Below are positions 1 to 8,807 of a stretch of 64,000 bases of DNA, one piece after another (the stretch's first letter is position 1; each line of letters opens with the position of its first letter). The notes beneath the pieces were generated by a model. That model searched no databases. It was not told where the DNA came from and saw nothing but the letters and a program-made list of their open reading frames with translations. This DNA is from Campylobacter concisus (lineage in GTDB: Bacteria > Campylobacterota > Campylobacteria > Campylobacterales > Campylobacteraceae). The stretch is from the NCBI RefSeq assembly GCF_002092855.1, contig NZ_LVLC01000012.1:422730-486729 (forward strand), read 5' to 3'. Both the position numbers and the translations under genes were made by a program.

Positions 1-650
1 AGCAAGCACCTATGATCTACGCTCTTTTACCATTTTTACCGATGATTTTAGTAGTAGTTTTTTCGCCATATTGTTTAAAAACTATAAAACTAAACATATC
101 AAGTGTCATAATCCTTTCTATGATAATTGCTATGGTTTTTGAAGCATTTAGACATAAATTTAGCTTTGAAAAGCTTGGCGAAGGGCTAAAAGTATTTTTT
201 AATGCCATGGCAAAAAGCTTAAGTGGTGTTGTTATGCTAGTTGTAGCAGCTGGTATATTTGCTGAAGGGTTTAAAGCTCTTGGTATGCTTGATGCTATTG
301 TAAATTTGGCAAAAAGCATAGGCTTTGGGGGACTTGGCATGTCTATACTTTTTGTATTTATAACAACCATCGTTACAATCATAGCTGGCTCAAATGGTGC
401 AAGCTTTTATCCGCTTTTAAACATGGTGCCAAATATAGCTAAGAGCTTAAACATCAACTCTGTTATGCTCGTGCTTCCTATGCATCAAGCCTCCACAATA
501 GCTAGACCACTTTCACCTGTCTCTGGCGTAGTGGTAGCCATTTCAGGTATGCTTCACATTAGCCCGCTTTCGCTCATTAAAAGATGTAGCGTGCCAGCTA
601 TTTTAGGTCTTATAAGCCACCATATATTTGTATTTTTACTATCATTTTAA
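1..650 (+). CDS. dcuC: C4-dicarboxylate carrier DcuC, C-terminal part (cut by window edge)
   Basis: The reading frame is open to the left edge (codons CAA GCA CCT precede the first visible ATG at 12), so this is the C-terminal half of a longer gene. DcuC carriers are usually about 440-460 residues and exchange or export succinate, fumarate and related C4 acids across the inner membrane during anaerobic growth. The visible protein is almost entirely hydrophobic helices. It ends with the family-like segments GSNGASFYPLLN and HQASTIARPLSPVSGVV, followed by a charged stretch and a last helix. It lies 9 bp before pepF on the same strand. The family call is confident. Substrate and direction of transport are inferred from the family. 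Confidence 0.8.
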   Translation, partial: QAPMIYALLPFLPMILVVVFSPYCLKTIKLNISSVIILSMIIAMVFEAFRHKFSFEKLGEGLKVFFNAMAKSLSGVVMLVVAAGIFAEGFKALGMLDAIVNLAKSIGFGGLGMSILFVFITTIVTIIAGSNGASFYPLLNMVPNIAKSLNINSVMLVLPMHQASTIARPLSPVSGVVVAISGMLHISPLSLIKRCSVPAILGLISHHIFVFLLSF

Positions 651-659
651 GGAGAAAAT

Positions 660-2387
660 ATGAGATGGAGCTTTGATGATTCTTATGTAGATTTTAATAG
701 CGAAATTTTTATCTCATCGTTTGAAAATCTAAAAGCACAAAATGAAAATTTGGTTAATTTTTTAAACAATAGTGAGCTTACCAAAGCTATCATCTCATAC
801 GAAGAAGCATACAAGGAAGCAGCTAGCCTACTCGCATTTTGTCGTTGCAAAAGTAGTGATAATACAAAAGATGAGCTAGCTAGTAAATTTGAGTTAAAAA
901 TAAAAGAGCAAAAAGCTAAACTTGATACGGCAAAGGAGCTACTTTTTGATAAATTTGATAGCCTAAAAAGTGATGATAAAATTTTTCAAAGCACTCAATT
1001 TAAACATATAAAATTTCTATATTTAGAGCATAAAAATAGCAAGAGCAAAATACGAAAAAAGAGCGAAAGAGAATTTTTTGCAAATTTAGCGCTCACAAAT
1101 TTTTTTCCACTTTTTGCAAATTTTAGACATCTAAATAATTTAATAAATATCTCTGCTACCAATAAAAATGCAAATACACAAAGCTATAATCTTGCAAAAT
1201 GTATGGGTATATTAAAAGGATCAGATGATGAAATTTTACGCAAAAATGTGTTTGATGGCCTGAGTTCTCACTATGATAAATTTGCCGATCTTTATCTTGA
1301 TATCTTAAATATGCTTCATGGATTTAGACTGGCTAAATTTAAGGCAGCAAAAGTTGATTTTTTAACTCCAAGCCTTGAAGAAAATAAAATGAGCCTTGAC
1401 ACTTTAAACGCCATGCAAGAAGCCATTAGCAAAAGATTGGAAAAAATAAGAGAATGCGTAAGAGTAAGAGCTAGCTTTTTAGGTGACAAAAGCATGAGAA
1501 GTTGCGATCTTTTGGCACCTTATCCACTTAGCAAGCACAGTGAAATTTCTCATGACGAGGCTATTAAAATCATCAAAAAAGTATTAAAACCACTGGGTGA
1601 AGATAGCTTTATCAAGCTTATGATAGATAAACACTGGATAGAAAGCGAAGTGCGAGAGAATAAAGCTGGTGGAGCATTTTTTGTGAGTTTGCCAAAATTT
1701 AAGCAACCAAGAATTTTTACCACCTACATGAATACTCTTTCGCACTTAATCCAGCAAGCTCATGAGCTTGGGCATGCTTGGCACTACTACTTGATGCGTG
1801 ATCTTCCGGTTTTAAGCGCAAATTTTCCAATGAGCTTAGCCGAGAGCGCGAGTACATTTAATGAGACTCTTTTACGAAATGAGCTAAAAAAAGATAACTC
1901 CCTTAGGGTAGAAATTTTATGGCAGGAACTAAAAAGCGCTGCAAATTTTTTACTTCATATAAGCGTTAGATACGAGTTTGAGACTGGTTTTATAAAGCTG
2001 CGACAAAAAGGTCAAGTCAGCAAAAAAGATGCAAGCGATCTTTTAAAACAAGCTTGGGATAAATTTTATAAAGACAGCACGAGCGATGTTGAAGAATTTT
2101 TGCCATATTTTAAGCCACATTTTTATAAAACAGATAACTACATTTACAACTATCCTTATAGTGTCGGTTATCTACTATCACAATTTTTTCTAAGTGAGTT
2201 TAAAAAAGATGAAGCAAAATTTTGCAAAATTTATAAACAATTTTTAATAGAGTGTGGTACAAAAAGTGTGGAAGAGCTAATGAAAAAACACTTTAAAAAA
2301 GATACAACAAAGTGCGAATTTTGGCTGATTGGTATAGATGAAGCACTAAAAAATTTAGATGAGTTTAAAAAGGTAGTGGCTGTATAA
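660..2387 (+). CDS. pepF: Oligoendopeptidase F (M3 family zinc metallopeptidase)
   Basis: A 575-residue cytoplasmic peptidase that trims short peptides. The zinc site is visible: HELGH at residues 368-372 supplies two His ligands and the catalytic Glu, and the Glu of SLAESASTFNE (near residue 395) is the expected third ligand, as in M3B peptidases. The N-terminal two thirds are charged and helical, as in the PepF/M3 fold. Length is normal for the family (about 560-600). The ATG follows AAGGAGAAAAT, a strong ribosome site, directly downstream of dcuC, so the two may be co-transcribed. A role in peptide or amino-acid catabolism fits an asaccharolytic bacterium, but that is inference. Confidence 0.92.
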   Translation: MRWSFDDSYVDFNSEIFISSFENLKAQNENLVNFLNNSELTKAIISYEEAYKEAASLLAFCRCKSSDNTKDELASKFELKIKEQKAKLDTAKELLFDKFDSLKSDDKIFQSTQFKHIKFLYLEHKNSKSKIRKKSEREFFANLALTNFFPLFANFRHLNNLINISATNKNANTQSYNLAKCMGILKGSDDEILRKNVFDGLSSHYDKFADLYLDILNMLHGFRLAKFKAAKVDFLTPSLEENKMSLDTLNAMQEAISKRLEKIRECVRVRASFLGDKSMRSCDLLAPYPLSKHSEISHDEAIKIIKKVLKPLGEDSFIKLMIDKHWIESEVRENKAGGAFFVSLPKFKQPRIFTTYMNTLSHLIQQAHELGHAWHYYLMRDLPVLSANFPMSLAESASTFNETLLRNELKKDNSLRVEILWQELKSAANFLLHISVRYEFETGFIKLRQKGQVSKKDASDLLKQAWDKFYKDSTSDVEEFLPYFKPHFYKTDNYIYNYPYSVGYLLSQFFLSEFKKDEAKFCKIYKQFLIECGTKSVEELMKKHFKKDTTKCEFWLIGIDEALKNLDEFKKVVAV

Positions 2388-2396
2388 ATTTACTAG

Positions 2397-2819
2397 TTAT
2401 CTTAAACGTTTTATTTTTTTTCGAGAAATTTTATAAATTTTTGATGGAGCATCTTCGAAAAAATGATCATCTACTATTTCATCAGCCACGCTCATAGCCC
2501 AAGCTTCATTAAAATTTTGCCCATTTTTGTTTGCACTGCTTGAATAAAGCCAGTCAAATTTAGCTAAAAATTTTTCGTGCTCACACTCTTTTACGACTCT
2601 AATAGCCTTTAAATTCGGATACAAAAATGTGGCTTTTCTTGAACGGCGTATGAAATTTTTATATTTTTTTGGCACTCTAACAAGCTCATTTAAAACGCTA
2701 AATTTTGCCGTCGTGATAAGGCAAGGCTTATTTTCATCACGCATTTTGGCCCTATTTATCTCTTTATAATCTTTACTCAAAAAGCCAGCTGTCGTATCAG
2801 TTTGTGCTAGAAATATCAT
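2397..2819 (-). CDS. Short Sua5/YciO/YrdC-like protein
   Basis: A 140-residue protein starting at MIFLAQTDTTAGF. The frame is open further upstream, but this ATG overlaps the stop of the EamA gene as ATGA, the arrangement used throughout the window, so I take 2819 as the start. The N-terminus TDTTAGFLS matches the TDT-x-GLLS strand of YrdC/Sua5 proteins, which make threonylcarbamoyl-AMP for the t6A tRNA modification. KPCLITTAKF and the SSANKNGQ segment also fit the fold. It is shorter than TsaC (about 190 residues) and lacks parts of the usual C-terminal half. It is more likely a YciO-like relative than the main t6A enzyme. Last gene of the minus-strand run beginning at 5431. Confidence 0.65.
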   Translation of the reverse strand: MIFLAQTDTTAGFLSKDYKEINRAKMRDENKPCLITTAKFSVLNELVRVPKKYKNFIRRSRKATFLYPNLKAIRVVKECEHEKFLAKFDWLYSSSANKNGQNFNEAWAMSVADEIVDDHFFEDAPSKIYKISRKKIKRLR

Positions 2820-3703
2820 AATTTTTCTCTTTTTGATAGTAAAAATATACAAGAGATTATTAGAGCAAATCCTAAAAAATCCCAAAATACGAATTTTGTT
2901 CCAAGCCAAAAATAGCCAAAAAATGCTGCGCTTAGCGGTTCTATGCAGGCTAATAAACTAGCTTTTGCTGCGCCTATTAGCTTAACACCTATCATATAAA
3001 AGCTAAATGCAAAAATGGTGCCAAGCGTAATAACAGCAATAAATGCAAGCCATTGATTTATCCCATTAAGCCCAGCAAATTCCCAAAGTCTCATATAGCA
3101 AGCAAGCACCACTCCGCCCATAACCATTCCCCAGCCAAGTGTGAGAGTGACTGAATATTTAGTATTTAGCCTTGCTGGAGCAAGATTATAAACACAAACG
3201 CAAATAGCGCTAACTAAGCACCAAAATAGTGCTTTTGGCGAAATGACAAGAGATGAAATTTGCGCATGTGTGCTCAGGAAAAATACGCCAAGCATGGCTA
3301 AAAATAGAGCCAAAATTTCAAGTTTTCTTGGGACGCGTTTTTCTTTTATACAAATGACCATTAAAATTAAAGCAGGAGCAGTGTATTGAATAACAGTTGC
3401 AACTGCGGCATTTGAAAGCTCAATGGAGTAAAAATAAGCATACTGCGTCATCATAAGCCCAAGCAAAGCATAGACTAAAAACTCGCTAAGGAGCTTTATA
3501 TCTTTAATCGGAGCAAAAACGGTACTTGGTTCTTTAAAAGCATAAAAAATCACAATAACAATGCCAGCTAGCATCAGTCTATATGGCACCAAAAAATCAG
3601 AATTTATACCAAGTGAAAATAGATACTGCCCACAAACCCCACTAAATCCCCAAAGGATACCGCCAACTAAAGTAAGGAGTATCCCAAGACGATGAGTGTT
3701 CAT
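2816..3703 (-). CDS. EamA/DMT-family inner-membrane transporter
   Basis: A 295-residue protein with about ten predicted hydrophobic helices in two repeats, typical of the drug/metabolite transporter superfamily with two EamA domains. The N-terminus GGILWGFSGVCGQYLF and the second-repeat start ISPKALFWCLVSAICVCVY are characteristic. Members export amino acids, metabolites or drugs; the substrate cannot be read from sequence. It starts 3 bp after the stop of the DUF799 lipoprotein gene and overlaps the YrdC-like gene by four bases, so it probably belongs to the same transcript as the three lipoproteins. Confidence 0.85.
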   Translation of the reverse strand: MNTHRLGILLTLVGGILWGFSGVCGQYLFSLGINSDFLVPYRLMLAGIVIVIFYAFKEPSTVFAPIKDIKLLSEFLVYALLGLMMTQYAYFYSIELSNAAVATVIQYTAPALILMVICIKEKRVPRKLEILALFLAMLGVFFLSTHAQISSLVISPKALFWCLVSAICVCVYNLAPARLNTKYSVTLTLGWGMVMGGVVLACYMRLWEFAGLNGINQWLAFIAVITLGTIFAFSFYMIGVKLIGAAKASLLACIEPLSAAFFGYFWLGTKFVFWDFLGFALIISCIFLLSKREKL

Positions 3704-3706
3704 TAA

Positions 3707-4384
3707 TTATCTATCTTTATGAAGCTGTGCATCTTTGCCATAATGCGGCGAATATGGTCCATAAAGTATGCAGTTATGGCAATCTCTTGAAAACAAATAA
3801 GCATCTGCCATCACTGCTAGATCATACGATCTATCTGAGATGGTATTTGCCACTTGTGAGATGACAGCTGAGACTAACATACCAAGTAGGCTACTTTGGC
3901 CACTACTGCTATCTTCTGCTGCTATGGCACTACCTTGCCAAAGAGTAGCGCCACTTTTTATATCGATAAGCTTTGCTTCAAGAATGACCTTTGTTGAGCT
4001 TGAGATGACTGCATAGCTCGTACCATAATCTTTTATGTTTATATAAAGCACACTATCGGCATGAAAAATTTTATCAAGCTTATTTAGTGGCACGGCTGCG
4101 ATCTCGCTTGGCTCGGTTATGCCATTTAGCTTAAAGGTATCATTTACAAGAGCCACTGGAAATACATAGTATCCTGCTTCACTTAGTGGTGCGACTGCAT
4201 TTGCTAAAACAGCTGCTGGGCCTGAAATTTCTGTGCTATCGTTTGTTGGCATAAGCACTAAGATAGAGTGAGGTCTTTTTTGTAAAAATTCTGAGTAGTC
4301 GTATGGCTCAGGCTCTTTTATAGAGCAACCCGTAAAAAATACTGCTAAAAATGCAAAGGCTATAAATTTAAGGCTATTTTTCAT
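3707..4384 (-). CDS. DUF799 (GNA1162-type) lipoprotein
   Basis: A 225-residue lipoprotein with signal peptide MKNSLKFIAFAFLAVFFTGC and lipobox FTGC, so it is probably tethered to the outer membrane on the periplasmic side. The body (RPHSILVLMPTNDSTEISG, then SVLYINIKDYGTSYAVISSS) matches the DUF799 family, whose best-known member is Neisseria GNA1162. The fold resembles the TolB/LpoB-like domain of CsgG. It is the third gene of a CsgG-DUF4810-DUF799 set, overlapping the DUF4810 gene by 11 bp. This trio recurs together in many Gram-negatives and is thought to form an envelope assembly, but the function is not established. Confidence 0.8.
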   Translation of the reverse strand: MKNSLKFIAFAFLAVFFTGCSIKEPEPYDYSEFLQKRPHSILVLMPTNDSTEISGPAAVLANAVAPLSEAGYYVFPVALVNDTFKLNGITEPSEIAAVPLNKLDKIFHADSVLYINIKDYGTSYAVISSSTKVILEAKLIDIKSGATLWQGSAIAAEDSSSGQSSLLGMLVSAVISQVANTISDRSYDLAVMADAYLFSRDCHNCILYGPYSPHYGKDAQLHKDR

Positions 4385-4778
4385 TATTTGCCCCCTCTTT
4401 TTGCTCTACTTTTTTTGGAGTTAAATTTTTAGAGCCTTTGATGAAATTTATATACTCTCTTGACTCTGGGAAATTCTCTACTTCTTTGTCAAAATTTGCA
4501 TTTGCAGCGCCTAAATTTCCGTTATTTAGATACAAAAGTCCAAGGTGTGCGTATACGCCAGGAGCGATCTTATAGCCCTTTTGTGTTGAGATCTGCACCA
4601 AATTTTCTAAGCGTGAAATTTGCTCGTTTGTATCGCCCTCTTCATTTAGATAGCTATATAGCGAGCTACTATATGATCCATCCCAATAATAAAGTGATCT
4701 TGGGCCGTTTGAATGACCGCAACCCGCTAAAAATAGCACAAAAAGCGCAAAGCTGGCAAGCTTTATTTTACTTGCCAT
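4374..4778 (-). CDS. DUF4810 lipoprotein
   Basis: A 134-residue lipoprotein with signal peptide ending in lipobox LAGC. The sequence RSLYYWDGSYSSSLYSYLNE near the mature N-terminus is the hallmark of DUF4810. A TPR-like pair of helices follows (GVYAHLGLLYLNNGNLGAANANFDKEVENFPES). It overlaps the CsgG-like gene by 16 bp and the DUF799 gene by 11 bp, which implies coupled translation and equal dosage. The charged tail KKVEQKEGANNEK is probably flexible. Function is unknown; partnership with its neighbours is inferred from the conserved gene trio. Confidence 0.8.
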   Translation of the reverse strand: MASKIKLASFALFVLFLAGCGHSNGPRSLYYWDGSYSSSLYSYLNEEGDTNEQISRLENLVQISTQKGYKIAPGVYAHLGLLYLNNGNLGAANANFDKEVENFPESREYINFIKGSKNLTPKKVEQKEGANNEK

Positions 4779-5431
4779 GCTCCACTTTCTATACCATTTA
4801 CTAGATTATTTACCGCTTCAATAATAGCTAGGCTTAAAACCTTGCCATTTAGCGTAGAGTCGTATCCTGCTGTGCCGCCAAAGCCGATGATCTCTCTGTT
4901 TGAAAGGGTGTATTCGCCAGCGCCACTAACCGAATAGACAACCTCAGCCGTTTTGGTATCAACGATATTTAAATTTACCTTTGAATAGGCAGTTTGTTGC
5001 TTGCCTTTGCCAAGTATGCCAAATAGCTGATGATCGCCTGTTGTCTTGCGACCAAACTCGGTTACATCACCGGTTATCACGTATCTTGCACCTTTTAAAT
5101 TTTGAGCAGTTTTACTTAGCTCGCTCTCTTGTTTGATCACTTTCATATTTGATCTATCAAGCACCAAAAATCTGCCACTTTGCTGTAAATTTGTGATCAA
5201 AATGCTTTGAGCTTGGTTGCCAAGCCTATCCTCGCCATCAGCAAATACACCATTTTGGTAAGCTGATTGATTATTAAATCGGCCTATCGAAACCGAAATT
5301 TTTTGACCATTGTAAACTGTGCCGTAGCTTGCTACTTTTGGAGTCTCAACAACCCTTGAGCTCTCACTCGCACATCCAGCAAAAAGAGCTGCCGTAAGCA
5401 AAACTGCACCAACTTTAAATACATTTTTCAT
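4763..5431 (-). CDS. CsgG/HfaB-family lipoprotein
   Basis: A 222-residue lipoprotein with lipobox FAGC. The core GQKISVSIGRFNNQSAYQNG, the segment LITNLQQSGRFLVLDRSNM and GARYVITGDVTEFGRKTTG match the CsgG/HfaB fold, a TolB-like alpha/beta domain. CsgG forms the curli export pore in enterobacteria, but no curlin genes are visible here and the protein is shorter than CsgG (about 277), so a transport pore should not be assumed. It leads the lipoprotein trio. The ATG is preceded by AAAGGAT. No promoter stands out in the 47 bp between it and the MATE gene, so read-through from the MATE gene is possible. Confidence 0.8.
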   Translation of the reverse strand: MKNVFKVGAVLLTAALFAGCASESSRVVETPKVASYGTVYNGQKISVSIGRFNNQSAYQNGVFADGEDRLGNQAQSILITNLQQSGRFLVLDRSNMKVIKQESELSKTAQNLKGARYVITGDVTEFGRKTTGDHQLFGILGKGKQQTAYSKVNLNIVDTKTAEVVYSVSGAGEYTLSNREIIGFGGTAGYDSTLNGKVLSLAIIEAVNNLVNGIESGAWQVK

Positions 5432-5478
5432 TTTTTATCCTTTGCGACAAAATCGCTTGTATATTACTAAATTTCTTT

Positions 5479-6837
5479 TTAAATAGCTTTAAATTTCATC
5501 CATGTGCCTTTTAGGTATCTAATCGTAAAAAGCACCGCCTTTACAGCCCAGTCAGCAAACATTGCAAACCAAGTACCTATCATGCCAAGATCAAATGTGA
5601 GCGCAAAGATATAGGCCAAGATGACTCTACAAGCAAACATACAAATTAAATTTACAATCATCGGATATTTAGCATCCCCAGCAGCACGAAAAACAGTCGG
5701 ATACGTATAGGCAAGTGGCCAAATAAGGCACATAGCGATACCGTGATACCAGACGATCTGTCTTGTTAAATTTATGGCTTCGCTTGAGAGATTATAAACA
5801 AGAAGCAATGGCTCAAGTAAAAGCAAAATTACTGTTGTGCTAAAAAGCTGGACAATATAGATGCTTATCATCGACTTTCTTACGTAAAATTTAGCCTGAG
5901 CAAAGTCGTTTGCGCCAACGCACCTTGAGATGACTACACTAAGTCCTGTGCCTATCGCCATGCCAGGGAGCACTTGAAACATCACGATCGTCCCTCCCAC
6001 GGCATTTGCAGCGATACTTGCCGTACCAAAGAGTGAAACAAGGCTCAAAACGATGATGCGACCCACGTAAAACATCGAATTTTCAAAACCATAAGGCACT
6101 CCGATATTTAAAATTTTCTTGATGATCTCGTAGTCAAATTTATAGATAAAGCTCTTTCTTATGTGAAGTTTTAGCCTTATATCAAGAAGCAAATAGACTA
6201 TGACAAAGCAAGCAAGCATCTTGGCTATAAGCGTACTGATGGCGATACCTAAAACACCAGTATGAAATGTATAAATACTAATGGCAGTTAGAAGTACGTT
6301 TAATAAATTTGCAGCCGCCATAATATACATAGGTAGCTTTGCGTTTGACATCGTGCGAAAGATCGCCGCAGCTGCTGCATAGACAGCCAAAAATGGTGCA
6401 GAAATGGCCGAGAAAACAAGATAGTGGCTAGCATCATGCCTTACTTGCTCTTTAATATCGCCAAAGACATAATCTAGGATAATATCTTTTAAAACTATGA
6501 TGACCGCTGCGATAAAAAGGGCAAAGATAAAACTAAACCAGACGAGCTGATTTGCTGTGATTTTGGCATTGCCACTTTGTTTATTGCCTAGATACTGGCT
6601 AGCAACCACTGAGCCGCCAGTAGCGATAGCTGTAAAAATGCTAATAAATAGCGCCATGACAAATTCCACAAGACTAATCGCACTTACAGCGCTTTCACTA
6701 ACACTTGCTGCCATTAGCGAGTTTGCAAGCCCTAAGCTATACTCTAAAAACTGCTCAACCGCAATAGGGAAAAATAGCTTTGCAAGATCGGCATTTGAGA
6801 AAAATTTTGTATTTTGATCTTTGGTTTTGTTTACCAT
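5479..6837 (-). CDS. MATE-family multidrug efflux protein
   Basis: A 452-residue integral membrane protein with about twelve helices, of the length and spacing of MATE/NorM cation-coupled efflux pumps. Family features include ATGGSVVASQYLGNK in the first half and GLSVVISRCVGANDFAQA in the second, the two pseudo-symmetric halves of the fold. It probably exports cationic drugs or metabolites using a Na+ or H+ gradient; the substrate cannot be inferred. It is transcribed away from accC, with 47 bp to the downstream CsgG-like gene, so co-transcription with the lipoprotein genes is possible. Confidence 0.88.
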   Translation of the reverse strand: MVNKTKDQNTKFFSNADLAKLFFPIAVEQFLEYSLGLANSLMAASVSESAVSAISLVEFVMALFISIFTAIATGGSVVASQYLGNKQSGNAKITANQLVWFSFIFALFIAAVIIVLKDIILDYVFGDIKEQVRHDASHYLVFSAISAPFLAVYAAAAAIFRTMSNAKLPMYIMAAANLLNVLLTAISIYTFHTGVLGIAISTLIAKMLACFVIVYLLLDIRLKLHIRKSFIYKFDYEIIKKILNIGVPYGFENSMFYVGRIIVLSLVSLFGTASIAANAVGGTIVMFQVLPGMAIGTGLSVVISRCVGANDFAQAKFYVRKSMISIYIVQLFSTTVILLLLEPLLLVYNLSSEAINLTRQIVWYHGIAMCLIWPLAYTYPTVFRAAGDAKYPMIVNLICMFACRVILAYIFALTFDLGMIGTWFAMFADWAVKAVLFTIRYLKGTWMKFKAI

Positions 6838-6914
6838 GCTTCCCCTAAGATAAACTTAAAAAATTTTAATATTTAAGCCAAGATCTGCTTTTTGCAAATC
6901 CTGACTTAAAAATT

Positions 6915-8246
6915 TTAGTGTCTTGAAAGATAATTTGTATCGTAGTTATTGCTTAAAAAGTCTTTATTTTCCATCATGGCGATGTGAAAATCTTTTGTTG
7001 TTTTTATGCCATTTATTATGAGCTGATCAAGAGCTACTTTCATCTTATGGATCGCCCTATTTCTGTCGGTGTCCCAAACTACGAGTTTGCCGATCATGCT
7101 ATCGTAATACGGCGGTATAGAGTAGTCTTGATAGATATGGCTATCCATTCTTACATTGCGGCCACCTGGGCAGACATATTTTGTGATCTTGCCAGGACAC
7201 GGAGTAAAGGTATTTGGATCCTCGGCTGTTATTCTACACTCGATCGCATGGCCTTTTAGCTCAATACTCTCTTGCGCTGGTAGTGCCTCGCCCTCAGCTA
7301 CTTTTATCATAAGCTCGATGATATCAAGACCGCTTACCATCTCACTCACTGTGTGCTCAACTTGAAGCCTAGTGTTCATCTCGATGAAGTAAAAGTCCAA
7401 ATTTTTATCAACTAAAAACTCAAACGTACCAGCTCCCTCGTAACCGATCGCTTTTGCCGCTTTTATGGCTGTTTCGTGAAGTCTCTCTCTTGTTTTTTCA
7501 TCAAGTAAAATAGCTGGGCTTTCTTCGATCAGCTTTTGGTGGCGACGCTGCATAGAACAGTCGCGCTCGCCGATGTGAAGCACATTGCCATGGCTATCAC
7601 CGATGACTTGAACTTCGATGTGGCGTGGGTTTAGGATATATTTTTCCATATACATTGTTCCGTCGCCAAATGCGCTCATAGCTTCACTTTCAGCAGACCA
7701 AAATGCTTTTTCTAAATCCTCTTCACGTTCAACTACACGCATACCGCGTCCGCCGCCGCCTGCTGCAGCTTTTAGTATGACTGGATAGCCTATTTTTTTA
7801 GCTAGCTCTTTTGCTGCTTTTGTGTCAGCCACAGCGCCGTCTGAGCCAGGTATGACTGGTACACCAGCTCTTTGCATAACCTGCTTTGCCTTGCTCTTAT
7901 CGCTCATCAAAGCCATCGCAGCAACACTTGGTCCTATAAATTTGATCTTATGATGCGAGCAAATTTCTACGAAATTTTGATTTTCACTTAAAAAGCCATA
8001 TCCAGGGAAAATAGCGTCTGCTTCGCTAATCTCAGCCGCACTTATAATAGCTGGGATATTTAGATAGCTATCACTTGAGCGCTCTTTACCGATGCAAATA
8101 GCCACATCAGCATATTTTACGTAAAGTGCGTCTTTATCAGCGGTTGAATAGACTACAACGGCTTCTTTGCCCATCTCCTTTATCGTTCGCAAAGCACGAA
8201 GAGCGATCTCGCCGCGGTTTGCGATTAAAATTCTTTTTAATTCCAT
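6915..8246 (-). CDS. accC: Acetyl-CoA carboxylase, biotin carboxylase subunit
   Basis: A 443-residue cytoplasmic enzyme that uses ATP and bicarbonate to carboxylate the biotin on AccB, the first half-reaction of malonyl-CoA formation for fatty-acid synthesis. The sequence shows the N-terminal fold (LIANRGEIALRALRTIKEMG), the ATP-grasp glycine-rich loop KAAAGGGGRGMRVV, the metal/ATP site EMNTRLQVEHTVSEMV and the C-terminal domain ending CRITAEDP onward. Length is normal (about 445). Its ATG overlaps the accB stop in a TAATG junction, so translation is probably coupled. The carboxyltransferase genes accA and accD are not in the window. Confidence 0.96.
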   Translation of the reverse strand: MELKRILIANRGEIALRALRTIKEMGKEAVVVYSTADKDALYVKYADVAICIGKERSSDSYLNIPAIISAAEISEADAIFPGYGFLSENQNFVEICSHHKIKFIGPSVAAMALMSDKSKAKQVMQRAGVPVIPGSDGAVADTKAAKELAKKIGYPVILKAAAGGGGRGMRVVEREEDLEKAFWSAESEAMSAFGDGTMYMEKYILNPRHIEVQVIGDSHGNVLHIGERDCSMQRRHQKLIEESPAILLDEKTRERLHETAIKAAKAIGYEGAGTFEFLVDKNLDFYFIEMNTRLQVEHTVSEMVSGLDIIELMIKVAEGEALPAQESIELKGHAIECRITAEDPNTFTPCPGKITKYVCPGGRNVRMDSHIYQDYSIPPYYDSMIGKLVVWDTDRNRAIHKMKVALDQLIINGIKTTKDFHIAMMENKDFLSNNYDTNYLSRH

Positions 8247-8698
8247 TAATTTTTCTCCACGCCAAATAACGGCAATCCAAACTCAACTGGCTGTCCGTCA
8301 GAGACTAGCATCTCAGTGATCTGGCAGTCAAACTCAGCCTCGATCTCGTTCATAATCTTCATAGCCTCAATAATACCGACTACATCGCCCTTTCTTACTC
8401 TTTGACCTACTTTTACGAATGGGGCCGCACCTGGGCTTGGAGCAGCGTAGAAAGTACCTACCATAGGAGATTTTATGCTATCTTTTGGCGTATTTGATGC
8501 TGGTTTTACCTCTGAGCTAACGACTACATTTACGGGTGTTGGTGCTGGAGCTGCTGCTTGTGCTACTGGTTTAGCAGGTGCACAATAATCTGCAAATTTC
8601 TCAAGCTCTACTTCAAAATCACCGCTTTTTATCTTGATATGATTCATCTCCATATCATTAAAAAATTCGATAAGCTCTTTTATATCTTCTTTTTTCAT
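8246..8698 (-). CDS. accB: Biotin carboxyl carrier protein of acetyl-CoA carboxylase
   Basis: A 150-residue carrier protein. The start at 8698 (MKKEDIKELIEFFNDMEM) is chosen over an in-frame upstream ATG because it is preceded by AGGAGAAATTTCT and matches the usual AccB N-terminus. The C-terminal biotinyl domain contains the motif EAMKIMNEIE, whose Lys is biotinylated by BirA. A Pro/Ala-rich linker (AKPVAQAAAPAPTPV) precedes it. It carries carboxybiotin between AccC and the carboxyltransferase. accB-accC are adjacent with a one-base overlap. Biotin for this protein is made by a pathway that includes bioB, also in this window at 22502. Confidence 0.95.
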   Translation of the reverse strand: MKKEDIKELIEFFNDMEMNHIKIKSGDFEVELEKFADYCAPAKPVAQAAAPAPTPVNVVVSSEVKPASNTPKDSIKSPMVGTFYAAPSPGAAPFVKVGQRVRKGDVVGIIEAMKIMNEIEAEFDCQITEMLVSDGQPVEFGLPLFGVEKN

Positions 8699-8807
8699 AG
8701 AAATTTCTCCTAAATTTTTATATAAGCGTCTAATTGTAGCGAAAATTAGATAAAAAATTTTTTTATGAAGCAAAAACGAGAACTCAAAGTTACTCTTTTT
8801 TGCTAAG

